Shown here one piece after another: positions 35,377-42,448 of a stretch of DNA of 64,000 bases (position 1 is its first letter; each line of letters opens with the position of its first letter). The notes under the pieces are model-generated. The model was not told the origin of the DNA. It saw only the letters and a program-made list of their open reading frames with translations, and did not search any database. Both the position numbers and the translations under genes were made by a program. Source of the stretch: a virus; IMG/VR virus record IMGVR_UViG_3300035034_001463, positions 1 through 64,000 of that record, one strand, 5' to 3'.

Positions 35377-36501
35377 ATGAGTTTAATAAACGGCTTTCTC
35401 GATAATTTAGTATCAGGTACACTTAATCCTAAAGGTAATCTTGGGGATTTTAAACATTCGTCGTATCTATACAATGCAAACAGTTTTAGGTTAGCACCTA
35501 AAAGTAAATTTCTTTATCAGGTAGTATTTGAACTATCTCCTCAAGCACTGGCACTTAATCCTGTTCTCAGTAATAAACACAGAGAAGAAATTAATATGCT
35601 GGTTAAAGCAGTGGATTTACCAAAATTTCAAGCACAAAGTGAGATGAGAAATCAATACAATCGAAAAAAGAACTTTCAAACGTCTATAACATATGATCCG
35701 GTGCAAATAACACTACATGATGATAATTTTGGTGTTACTACCGCATTAATGGAAGCATACTATCGTTATTATTATAAAGATGGAAATTATGTAGATGAGA
35801 GAACTACTTCATCCTTTGATCCTAGATCTTCATATAAAGGATCAGAAATAAACAGAAAAAAATATGGATTAGACAATGGATCGAGAAGACCATTCTTTCA
35901 CCGTATTACAATATATCAATTAGCAAGACAAACCTATACAGGATTTTCATTAGTTAATCCGCTTATTACTCAATGGGGACATGATTCGTTAGATAATTCA
36001 GATAGTAGTCCTACTGCTAATCAAATGACGGTTGCGTATGAATCTGTGTTCTATTTAAGAGGTAATGTAAAACAAGGAGATCCAGCAGGATTTGCTACTA
36101 CACATTATGATTTGACTCCGTCACCGTTACGAGTTGCAGGAGGAGGCACAAGCACTATTCTCGGCGCCGGCGGTGTTGCCGATGGTGTAGGGTCTATTCT
36201 TGATGACATTTCTTCTGGTAATTTTGGAATAGGAAGCATACTAAAAGGTGTTAATACATTCAATAATGCAAAGAAACTTACATCAGGTGGATTAAGAGAA
36301 GAAGGTTTAAATTTGTTAGGAACTGTTGCCACAGCAGCCGCTCCTGCATTGCTCGGATCAATAAGTAATACTGTGTTTCCAAAATCATTAGGTAATGGTG
36401 GTAAAAATTCAATTACAACTGCAACTGGTGGAAATAGCAATCCGACTGATCCTGCTTATAGAGCAAGGATAGAACAAGCAAGATTTAATAACGGAAGATA
36501 A
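35377..36501 (+). CDS. gp54-like tube initiator/baseplate-tube protein (candidate)
   Basis: 374 aa. The first 220 residues look like a tail-tube fold relative: KFLYQVVFELS, then VKAVDLPKFQAQSEMRNQYN, ITYDPVQITLHDDNFGV, and EAYYRYYYKDGNY. The remainder is Gly/Ser/Asn-rich with a hydrophobic AATAAAPALLGSIS segment. Its location after gp19 and its tube-like plan suggest the tube-initiating baseplate protein (T4 gp54 or gp48 role), but this is inference from pattern only. No ribosome binding site is present. A late promoter sits 4 nt upstream and a terminator before that, so expression probably depends on a leaderless late mRNA. Confidence 0.55.
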   Translation: MSLINGFLDNLVSGTLNPKGNLGDFKHSSYLYNANSFRLAPKSKFLYQVVFELSPQALALNPVLSNKHREEINMLVKAVDLPKFQAQSEMRNQYNRKKNFQTSITYDPVQITLHDDNFGVTTALMEAYYRYYYKDGNYVDERTTSSFDPRSSYKGSEINRKKYGLDNGSRRPFFHRITIYQLARQTYTGFSLVNPLITQWGHDSLDNSDSSPTANQMTVAYESVFYLRGNVKQGDPAGFATTHYDLTPSPLRVAGGGTSTILGAGGVADGVGSILDDISSGNFGIGSILKGVNTFNNAKKLTSGGLREEGLNLLGTVATAAAPALLGSISNTVFPKSLGNGGKNSITTATGGNSNPTDPAYRARIEQARFNNGR

Positions 36502-36502
36502 C

Positions 36503-36871
36503 ATGACAAGTTCAGGAATAAACGAACAAAATAGAGATAGCGCATCAGAAGTAAAGGAATTTTATGATCGTTATTTTGTTAAGAAATTAACATATCCAGC
36601 TAATGAAATTGATGCAGTTTTTGGATTTTTTCGTAAAAGAGGCTTTGAAGAAGAAGCAGCAAGGTCTGTATCCGCCGTATTATTACAACAGGCAAAGTTA
36701 GATGATATTAAAGTTTTTAAATTACTTGATACACTAACCGGACTAAATCAAGTACAATTAAATTCATTAGTAGCAGAGATTTTAAATTACAATAGACCAA
36801 AGTCAAGTACACTTGGTTATCGAGTACAAGACGAAACACAATGGAATGAATCCAGAAATATAATTGTCTAA
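36503..36871 (+). CDS. Conserved hypothetical protein upstream of gp4
   Basis: A 122-aa all-helical acidic protein (SASEVKEFYDRYFVKKLTYP, then DAVFGFFRKRGFEEEAARSV, then LDTLTGLNQVQLNSLVAEIL). The gene begins 1 nt after the preceding stop and shares its own stop with the gp4 ATG (taATG). I associate similar proteins with the structural region of marine T4-like phages, but no function is known to me. A baseplate or head-completion accessory role is possible. Confidence 0.5.
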   Translation: MTSSGINEQNRDSASEVKEFYDRYFVKKLTYPANEIDAVFGFFRKRGFEEEAARSVSAVLLQQAKLDDIKVFKLLDTLTGLNQVQLNSLVAEILNYNRPKSSTLGYRVQDETQWNESRNIIV

Positions 36872-37317
36872 TGTCAAGATACGCATCGGGTAAATATAAT
36901 CTTAAAAATCCAGAAAAATATATAGGTAAATCGGTTCCTACTTACCGATCCGGTTGGGAATTTACATTTATGAAATTCTGTGACGAACATCCTAATGTAG
37001 AACAATGGGCAAGTGAGTCAGTAAGAATACCTTATCGAAACCCACTAAGCGGAAAACAGACAATTTATGTACCTGATTTTCTTGTTTCTTATGTTGACAA
37101 GAATAGCAAAAAACATGTTGAATTGATGGAAGTAAAACCAAAGAATCAATCGTTAAAAGAAAATTTAGGAAAAAGCAAACATAATCAGGCTGCGTGGTTG
37201 GTGAATCAGGCTAAGTGGGAAGCAGCAAAAGCATGGTGTAAACAAAGAGGAATATTCTTTCGAGTAGTAACAGAAGACGACATCTTTGCAAGCACAAAAG
37301 GAAATAGCAGAAGATAA
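36871..37317 (+). CDS. 4: gp4-like head completion protein
   Basis: 148 aa, close to T4 gp4 length (150). It carries PD-(D/E)xK-type nuclease residues: YRSGWEFTFMKFCDEHP with E30, VPDF with D69 at 68-71, and ELMEVKPK with E87/K89. It ends with a basic tail. gp4 (gp50/65) acts at the end of DNA packaging to complete the head before the neck is added; the nuclease-like residues fit trimming at the portal. The start overlaps the previous stop and the next gene follows directly. Confidence 0.75.
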   Translation: MSRYASGKYNLKNPEKYIGKSVPTYRSGWEFTFMKFCDEHPNVEQWASESVRIPYRNPLSGKQTIYVPDFLVSYVDKNSKKHVELMEVKPKNQSLKENLGKSKHNQAAWLVNQAKWEAAKAWCKQRGIFFRVVTEDDIFASTKGNSRR

Positions 37318-37920
37318 ATGGCAGTTATAATAAAAGAACCTTATCATTGCACTTTTATTCATAATCCAAAAACAGGCGGTTCGAGTATTACTGCATGGCT
37401 TAAATCTAACTTTAATTGTAATACTACTAAACGACAAATGGGGGCAAATGTTGAACAGTCTAAAGAAATATTTGGAGATTTAGGATGGACCTTTTCAACT
37501 GTAAGAAATCCTTGGAGATGGGCCGTAAGTTGGTACGAATTTAAATTAACTGAAAATCAAGAAAGAATGGAAAACCTAAATAATCCAAGATATTTTAATT
37601 CACATAAAAAGAAACATAATAAAGAATATCTAATTGAAACACAAAAATTTCTTGAATTAGGTTTTGAAAATTGGTTATTTCAATCTAAACAAGGACCTCA
37701 ATATCAAAATGTAATTCATTGTGATTATATAATGAAACAAGAAACTCTTTCAACGGATTTTAGATTAGTCCAGGATAGGTTAAATTGTTATACCGAATTA
37801 CCAACCTTAGTACAATCTATCAAACTTAAACCATGGCGAGAATATTATACTCCTAAAACCGTTGATTTTATAGCGAAAACCTACATCAAAGACATCAAAG
37901 AATTCAATTATCAATTTTGA
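37318..37920 (+). CDS. Sulfotransferase-like protein
   Basis: A 200-aa protein with both PAPS-binding signatures of the carbohydrate sulfotransferase family: FIHNPKTGGSSITAWL (5'-phosphosulfate loop, PKTGGSS at 17-23) and STVRNPWRWAVSWYEF (3'-phosphate site, RNP-x-x-x-x-x-S-W-Y at 63-73). Such enzymes transfer sulfate from PAPS to hydroxyls of glycans or proteins. It starts directly after the gp4 stop, so the gene probably moved into a late structural operon. Possible substrates are virion glycans, the tail-tip proteins or host surface sugars. I cannot decide between them from the sequence. Confidence 0.7.
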   Translation: MAVIIKEPYHCTFIHNPKTGGSSITAWLKSNFNCNTTKRQMGANVEQSKEIFGDLGWTFSTVRNPWRWAVSWYEFKLTENQERMENLNNPRYFNSHKKKHNKEYLIETQKFLELGFENWLFQSKQGPQYQNVIHCDYIMKQETLSTDFRLVQDRLNCYTELPTLVQSIKLKPWREYYTPKTVDFIAKTYIKDIKEFNYQF

Positions 37921-37923
37921 TAC

Positions 37924-37931
37924 GATAAATA
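37924..37931 (+). promoter_or_regulatory. Late promoter GATAAATA fused to start codon
   Basis: Late octamer followed by exactly 4 nt and the ATG at 37936. It has the same geometry as 35365 and 43509. Confidence 0.65.
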
Positions 37932-37935
37932 CAGT

Positions 37936-38109
37936 ATGGAAATATATTGTAAAAATTGCGGACAATCATCTCATTGCAATGAACTTCTATTAGAGGATGT
38001 AAGAGATTGGCGAGGTGATCGCCTAGGACAAAAAGAAATCTGCTGTTCTTGCCAGTGTGAAAGGTGTACAAATGACCAAAAAATTAGAAGAGATCTTGAA
38101 CCTTCCTGA
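37936..38109 (+). CDS. 57-aa Cys-rich (zinc-ribbon-like) protein
   Basis: A short ORF directly behind a late promoter. It has C-K-N-C at residues 5-8, C14, then CCSCQCERC at about 37-45, a spacing that could bind one or two zinc ions. Residues 16-35 (ELLLEDVRDWRGDRLGQKE) are charged. It overlaps the gp16 start region by 38 nt in another frame and could couple gp16 translation. There is no ribosome binding site, so it would be read from a leaderless mRNA. The function is unknown; a DNA-binding packaging helper is one guess. Confidence 0.5.
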   Translation: MEIYCKNCGQSSHCNELLLEDVRDWRGDRLGQKEICCSCQCERCTNDQKIRRDLEPS

Positions 38110-38584
38110 TTCAAAAGAAATCATTAAAAAAGAAGAAGATGAAAAGATAGCAATTAAGAAGTCTCAAGAAAAACAAGAACGAGATCGTCAAAAGAAAGCC
38201 ATGACAGACATGGAAAAATTTGATAAGATCGCTGCTGCCCTTCCCCACGTAAGAGGATTAGATCAAAAAGCTGACGAAGAACTAGGTGACATTGCTCAGC
38301 GTGCTCTTAATTCTTATGAAGATTTAATGGATCTTGGTATGAACGTAGAAGGACGATATGCAGGTCGTATCTTTGAAGTAGCAGGTAACATGCTCAAAAC
38401 AAGTTTAGATGCTAAGGTTGCAAAGATTGATAAAAAATTAAAAATGGTAGATCTTCAACTTAAAAAAGAAAAAATAGACAATGATCGCGCTGGTAATACA
38501 ACTGATGTTGTAAACGGAGATGGTTATGTAATAACTGATCGTAACAGTTTGATGAAGCAACTACGCGGCAATGCTGATAAATAG
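38072..38584 (+). CDS. 16: gp16-like small terminase subunit
   Basis: 170 aa from ATG 38072 (MTKKLEEILNLPDSKEII), chosen over the GTG at 38057 because GAAAGGTG lies upstream at a fitting distance. Lys/Glu-rich N-terminus, then a central helical core (GDIAQRALNSYEDLMDLGMN, VEGRYAGRIFEVAGNMLKTS, AKVAKIDKKLKMVDLQLKKE) that matches the coiled-coil oligomerisation core of T4-type TerS proteins. TerS forms rings that regulate DNA recognition and ATPase/nuclease activity of gp17, whose split gene lies about 2 kb downstream. Confidence 0.75.
   Translation: MTKKLEEILNLPDSKEIIKKEEDEKIAIKKSQEKQERDRQKKAMTDMEKFDKIAAALPHVRGLDQKADEELGDIAQRALNSYEDLMDLGMNVEGRYAGRIFEVAGNMLKTSLDAKVAKIDKKLKMVDLQLKKEKIDNDRAGNTTDVVNGDGYVITDRNSLMKQLRGNADK
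38576..38583 (+). promoter_or_regulatory. Late promoter GATAAATA
   Basis: Late octamer overlapping the end of gp16, 18 nt before ATG 38602 with an AGGGG ribosome binding site in between. It probably drives the two genes ahead of the terminase. Confidence 0.7.
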
Positions 38585-38601
38585 AACAACAGGGGAATAG
38601 A

Positions 38602-39177
38602 ATGAAAACCTTCTTTGATTACATCGCCGAAAGCGAAAAAGAATATAATTTTAAAATAAGAGTAGCCGGTCCAATGGGAGAAGGCATAACGGATAAGTTA
38701 AAATTGGCATTAACGAAATACGACCTAATTAGTGTTTCGGCTGGAACAAAGTCTCCAATACAAGAATCTCCTTTACATTTCCCACAAATACAAAATTGTG
38801 AAATACACACTCATGATGTAAAGGTAAGATATCCTGCAACAGCAGCGGTATTAAGAAAATATATTGGAGATGTATTAGGAGTTACCGAATCACATATATT
38901 AGTTACTTCACCAACTGAACCTTACGAAGAGCTTATAGCAAATTCTGTAAAGGACAATGACGGAGTATACGAGCCATTGTTGACAAAAACAGAAATGGGA
39001 AATTCGGATCCTAATGCACAACCTAAAGTAGGTACCCATCGAATAATGGATCTATTAAAAGAACTTGAAGTTGCAAGACAAGAACGAACAGAGGGCAACG
39101 CTATTGAAAACACTCCAGTTGGATCAAGCAAAGATATTTCCCCAGAACAAAATAACAAGCCGGTCATAGGAGGCTAA
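38602..39177 (+). CDS. Conserved hypothetical protein of the terminase region
   Basis: 191 aa. N-terminal MKTFFDYIAESEKEYNFKIR reads like a soluble alpha/beta domain: repeated beta strands (FKIRVAGPMG, NCEIHTHDVKVRYPAT) and a helix (AAVLRKYIGDVLG), followed by SHILVTSPTEPYEELI. The last 60 residues are charged and disordered. A similar N-terminal 'MKTFxxxxxES' start is common in proteins around gp16/gp17 of marine T4-like phages. No enzymatic motif. Likely a late virion or packaging-associated protein; the role is unknown. Confidence 0.5.
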   Translation: MKTFFDYIAESEKEYNFKIRVAGPMGEGITDKLKLALTKYDLISVSAGTKSPIQESPLHFPQIQNCEIHTHDVKVRYPATAAVLRKYIGDVLGVTESHILVTSPTEPYEELIANSVKDNDGVYEPLLTKTEMGNSDPNAQPKVGTHRIMDLLKELEVARQERTEGNAIENTPVGSSKDISPEQNNKPVIGG

Positions 39178-39178
39178 A

Positions 39179-40567
39179 ATGGATTTTAATAAAGTATATA
39201 ACAGGATAAAAGAAATTGATCTTAATCTTGATAAAAAGAATAAATTAACTGAAACAGCTTCAGTTAACCTATCATTAACCGGAGAAAACGCATCTGAAGT
39301 TGAACAACTTATGTCAATGTTTAAGAATGCTGGTGTTGCTCCACCACCCGAGATGTCAAAACCACCTGAAATGCCAGACGGTCCTCCAAAACCTTCACTT
39401 TCAGTTACTGGAATAGGCGCCGGTGAACTAGGCGCACCTATTGATGTTGATGCTCCTAATGGAATGGCAAAAGCAATGGATCGTGCAGCAGACGAACACG
39501 AAGCAATGATGGACAACGGAGTTGATGAGCGGGAAACAGATCCAGCGCAAGATGATTCGGATAGATGGGAATCAATGCAATCGTGTATCGAAGTTGTTGA
39601 CAAAGATTGGCAGAAAAAGAAATACTCATACGATGAAGCACAATCGATGGCAGCTTTAGTTGAAAAAGCAACTGGTCAAGATGCTGTTTCAGTTTTACAT
39701 TTCTTAGAAAATGAAGGTAGAGTAGAAGAAAAATCAGAAGATGTTGAAGAATGGGATAATTCACCAGACGAAGATTATCAAGATAATGATTACATGCAAC
39801 ATGATCTAGCAGGCGGTGCTGGACCCAAGAGTAAGATGTATTCGCCTGCAGCCAACGGAGACAATCCAATGTCTGTTGGTGAAGAATTAACAAAGAAATT
39901 AGAGGATCTAAGTGTTATGGATAATAAAAGAACAGAGAGTATACGCGATCAGTTGTATGCAGCTCTAAGCGAAAAGATTGTAAAAGAAACCAAATGCAAT
40001 TGCAATTGCGGTAAGTCACCATGTGAAAAGTGTGGAAAGACACATCATAATGTAAAAGAAGGCGCTTACAAAGATGGTGAAAAAGACAAAATCGAAAAGA
40101 AGGTAAAGTCCGGAGAATTCAAAAAAGGTAAAACTAAAAAGGCAGTTGGATCTTCAGGTAAGAAGCCAGGACAGAACCATTCGGGACATTTAACAAAAGA
40201 CGGACAAGGTAAAGTAAGGAAGTTTGGTGAAACAAAGAAACCAAACTTAGAAAATACAAGAGACACAAAGGGTCCAGACAAAAAGACCAAAGAAGCGTTT
40301 TCAGGAACAGGAAAGACTTCTCGTCCAGGCGATCAATTAAAGGGAACCCACAAAGCTGGTAAGAGTTCACCTACTACAGGTCCTGAACAGAAGAATGTTA
40401 CTAAGGGTAAATTAGTAGGTGATAGTAAGATTAACAATAAGAAAGCTATGTCCGAAAGCAAAGAAGTAAATGATATTATTGCTTTAGCTACTCACAAGGT
40501 TGGCAATCAAAGAGTTGCTTCTAGTACTAAATCAATGATGGATCTTAAGAAATTAGCAGGACTATAA
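39179..40567 (+). CDS. Low-complexity Lys/Glu-rich protein upstream of terminase
   Basis: 462 aa. N-terminal ETASVNLSLTGENASEVEQL precedes a Pro-rich linker (PPPEMSKPPEMPDGPPKP). A region rich in Asp/Glu follows (to about 255). Then comes a Cys cluster CNCNCGKSPCEKCGKTHH (about 277-294) with zinc-binding spacing, and a basic, Lys/Gly-rich C-terminus, ending in a helix (NDIIALATHKVG, STKSMMDLKKLAGL). Disordered and charged proteins of this kind lie beside the terminase in marine T4-like phages; they may be internal head or DNA-associated proteins. I do not know the function. Confidence 0.5.
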   Translation: MDFNKVYNRIKEIDLNLDKKNKLTETASVNLSLTGENASEVEQLMSMFKNAGVAPPPEMSKPPEMPDGPPKPSLSVTGIGAGELGAPIDVDAPNGMAKAMDRAADEHEAMMDNGVDERETDPAQDDSDRWESMQSCIEVVDKDWQKKKYSYDEAQSMAALVEKATGQDAVSVLHFLENEGRVEEKSEDVEEWDNSPDEDYQDNDYMQHDLAGGAGPKSKMYSPAANGDNPMSVGEELTKKLEDLSVMDNKRTESIRDQLYAALSEKIVKETKCNCNCGKSPCEKCGKTHHNVKEGAYKDGEKDKIEKKVKSGEFKKGKTKKAVGSSGKKPGQNHSGHLTKDGQGKVRKFGETKKPNLENTRDTKGPDKKTKEAFSGTGKTSRPGDQLKGTHKAGKSSPTTGPEQKNVTKGKLVGDSKINNKKAMSESKEVNDIIALATHKVGNQRVASSTKSMMDLKKLAGL

Positions 40568-40568
40568 A

Positions 40569-41207
40569 ATGAGTAGAAATGTAGACGGAGTTCTTGTTAA
40601 GAAGGCAAACCAACAGGAAAAATATACACAAGACCAAATTGATGATTTAGTTAGGTGTATGGATCCAGAAGATGGACATCATTATTTTTTAAGGAACTTC
40701 TTCTACATACAGCATTCTGTCAAAGGAGAATTGCTGTTTGACCCATTTTCTTACCAAACAAGATTATTAGATAGTTATCACAAATATCGATTTAATATTA
40801 ATATGTTACCTCGACAAACAGGAAAAACTACCTGTGCTGCAGGATATTTGCTTTGGTATGCAATGTTTAATCCTAATCAAACTATTCTAATTGCGGCTCA
40901 TAAATATACCGGTGCATTAGAAATTATGCAACGAATACGGTATGCTTATGAAATGTGTCCTGATCATGTACGTGCAGGACAAACAGAATATAATAAAGGA
41001 AGTATTGTTTTTGAAAATGGTTCAAGAATTGTCGCTCAAACTACAACCAATAATACCGGTCGTGGTATGGCTATATCATTATTATATTGCTTGGACGGCG
41101 ACACTACTACGGTCCAAATTCGAAATAAATTGACAAAAATAGAAGAAACTGTTACACTAAAAGATCTATACGTAAGATTAACAGGAGCCACAAAGGTCCT
41201 AGTTTAA
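40569..41207 (+). CDS. 17: Large terminase N-terminal part with N-intein (split TerL)
   Basis: 212 aa. Residues 1-173 are the N-terminal ATPase half of gp17: FFYIQHSVKGELLFDPFSYQ (adenine-binding side), NMLPRQTGKTTCAAGYLLW with the Walker A PRQTGKTT at 81-88, then NNTGRGMAISLLY. At residue 174 (TGC at 41088) an N-intein begins, CLDGDTTTVQIRNKL, and the ORF stops after 39 intein residues (end VTLKDLYVRLTGATKVLV). The second half of TerL is in the ORF at 42125. The N-extein breaks off right at the hydrophobic strand of the Walker B motif, so it should be inactive alone. Confidence 0.9.
   Translation: MSRNVDGVLVKKANQQEKYTQDQIDDLVRCMDPEDGHHYFLRNFFYIQHSVKGELLFDPFSYQTRLLDSYHKYRFNINMLPRQTGKTTCAAGYLLWYAMFNPNQTILIAAHKYTGALEIMQRIRYAYEMCPDHVRAGQTEYNKGSIVFENGSRIVAQTTTNNTGRGMAISLLYCLDGDTTTVQIRNKLTKIEETVTLKDLYVRLTGATKVLV
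41088..41204 (+). other. N-intein (splicing block A) of split TerL intein
   Basis: 39 residues starting CLDGDT, the block-A signature with nucleophilic Cys1, and ending VTLKDLYVRLTGATKVLV before a stop. The length and the DLY-x-RL ending resemble the very short N-fragment of AceL-TerL-type atypically split inteins. Block B is not in this fragment. Confidence 0.85.
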
Positions 41208-41222
41208 CAGAAAGCTTGTAAT

Positions 41223-42158
41223 ATGCAAATAAAAATTAAAAAGTTCATAGAACGTAATCAAAAAAGAAATCAAAAACTATATCAATCTGAAATGAAAGAG
41301 CGTATTGATTATATTGTGTGTCCGGTTAGTAATCAACGATTGAGTATGATTAAATCATCTTATATCGTCAACGTATTAGAAATGACAGTTGAAGAATACG
41401 ACCGGTTGTATCCGGGTATTAGAGGTGTTAGCGAAGCAAGAAAACGAAATATTAAAATGGGTCTTAAAAAGATTGACGCAGAAACTGGCTTGTCTAAATA
41501 CGAAGTTGGCCAAGTCAAAGCGAGAAAAATCTTAAAGCAAAAAGATTCTGATGGTCTAAGTGGGTATGATAAAAAAGGTAAAAAAACTCGTGCAACACAT
41601 ATGGCAAATGTTGATGAATTTGGTAGGAATGGCTACCGCCGGCAAGCTGATGCCAGATTAACTACAATATTGCCCAACGGTTTAACCATCGAACAAAATG
41701 CACACAAAAAACAGAAACAAACCTTAATTAAAAACAATAAAACAGGCACCGGTGGTGCTAGCAAACTTTCTAAAAGAGTTTTGAAACCGATTATTGATTG
41801 GTTAGATCAAAACGAAATCAAATATTATTTTGATAAAAACGAATATGGGATTAAAGATACAGCGACTGAAAATTATTATTTTTGGGATTTAACTATTCCG
41901 AAATTTAAGATGGCAATAGAATATCAATCAACGGCCTGGCATGCAGATCCAACTCTTTCTGAATCAGAATGGAAGGATTGGAAACCACCTAGAGGTAAGA
42001 AGAAATCTGCAGATGAAGTATTAACATATGACTATAATAAAGCCCGTTCGTTATTTAAAAATAGACAATTTTTAACATATTACATCTGGCAATCAACGCA
42101 AGACCTAATCGTAAAGGAAATTATATGTTTGTTGAAAACAATGAATATGAAATATTAA
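41223..42158 (+). CDS. Free-standing Vsr-like (EDxHD-type) homing endonuclease
   Basis: 311 aa between the two terminase halves. The N-terminus is basic, with a degenerate zinc-finger-like region YIVCPVSNQRLSM and T-V-E-E-Y-D-R-L-Y-P-G, then linker motifs GYDKKGKKTRATHM and NGYRRQADARL, then QNAHKKQKQTLIKNN. The C-terminal catalytic part reads YYFWDLTIPKFKMAIEYQST, then A-W-H-A-D-P, then LTYDYNKARSLFKNRQFLTY: D, E and H residues spaced as in the Vsr-related family known from marine fractured genes with split inteins. It probably cuts uninterrupted terL to spread the element. Its last 34 nt overlap the start of the C-intein ORF. Confidence 0.8.
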   Translation: MQIKIKKFIERNQKRNQKLYQSEMKERIDYIVCPVSNQRLSMIKSSYIVNVLEMTVEEYDRLYPGIRGVSEARKRNIKMGLKKIDAETGLSKYEVGQVKARKILKQKDSDGLSGYDKKGKKTRATHMANVDEFGRNGYRRQADARLTTILPNGLTIEQNAHKKQKQTLIKNNKTGTGGASKLSKRVLKPIIDWLDQNEIKYYFDKNEYGIKDTATENYYFWDLTIPKFKMAIEYQSTAWHADPTLSESEWKDWKPPRGKKKSADEVLTYDYNKARSLFKNRQFLTYYIWQSTQDLIVKEIICLLKTMNMKY

Positions 42159-42448
42159 CTCCAACAGGATGGAAAGATTTCCGAGGAGTATCGTGTGCTG
42201 GTGAAAAAATTACATACAATATTGTTACAGATAATAATAGTATTAATGCAACATTGGGGCATTATTTTTTTATTAACAATGAAAGAAGAAAAGTAGCCGA
42301 TTTGTTGGTTGGTGATATTATTGAAACAAATAATACCCATGAAAAAATTATATCAATTACAGAAAACCCGTCGTCGGTAGTTTATGATATAATTGAAGTA
42401 GATGAAGACAACCATAAGTTTATAGCTAATAATATTACAACTAAAAAT
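42125..42448 (+). other. C-intein (blocks B-G) of split TerL intein
   Basis: 108 residues, MFVENNEYEILTPTGWKDFR at the start and ITTKN at the end. It is like the C-fragment of AceL-TerL, which also begins with MF and carries block B. The penultimate residue is Lys rather than the usual His, and the +1 residue is Cys. The TLGH motif provides the block B histidine. Confidence 0.85.
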
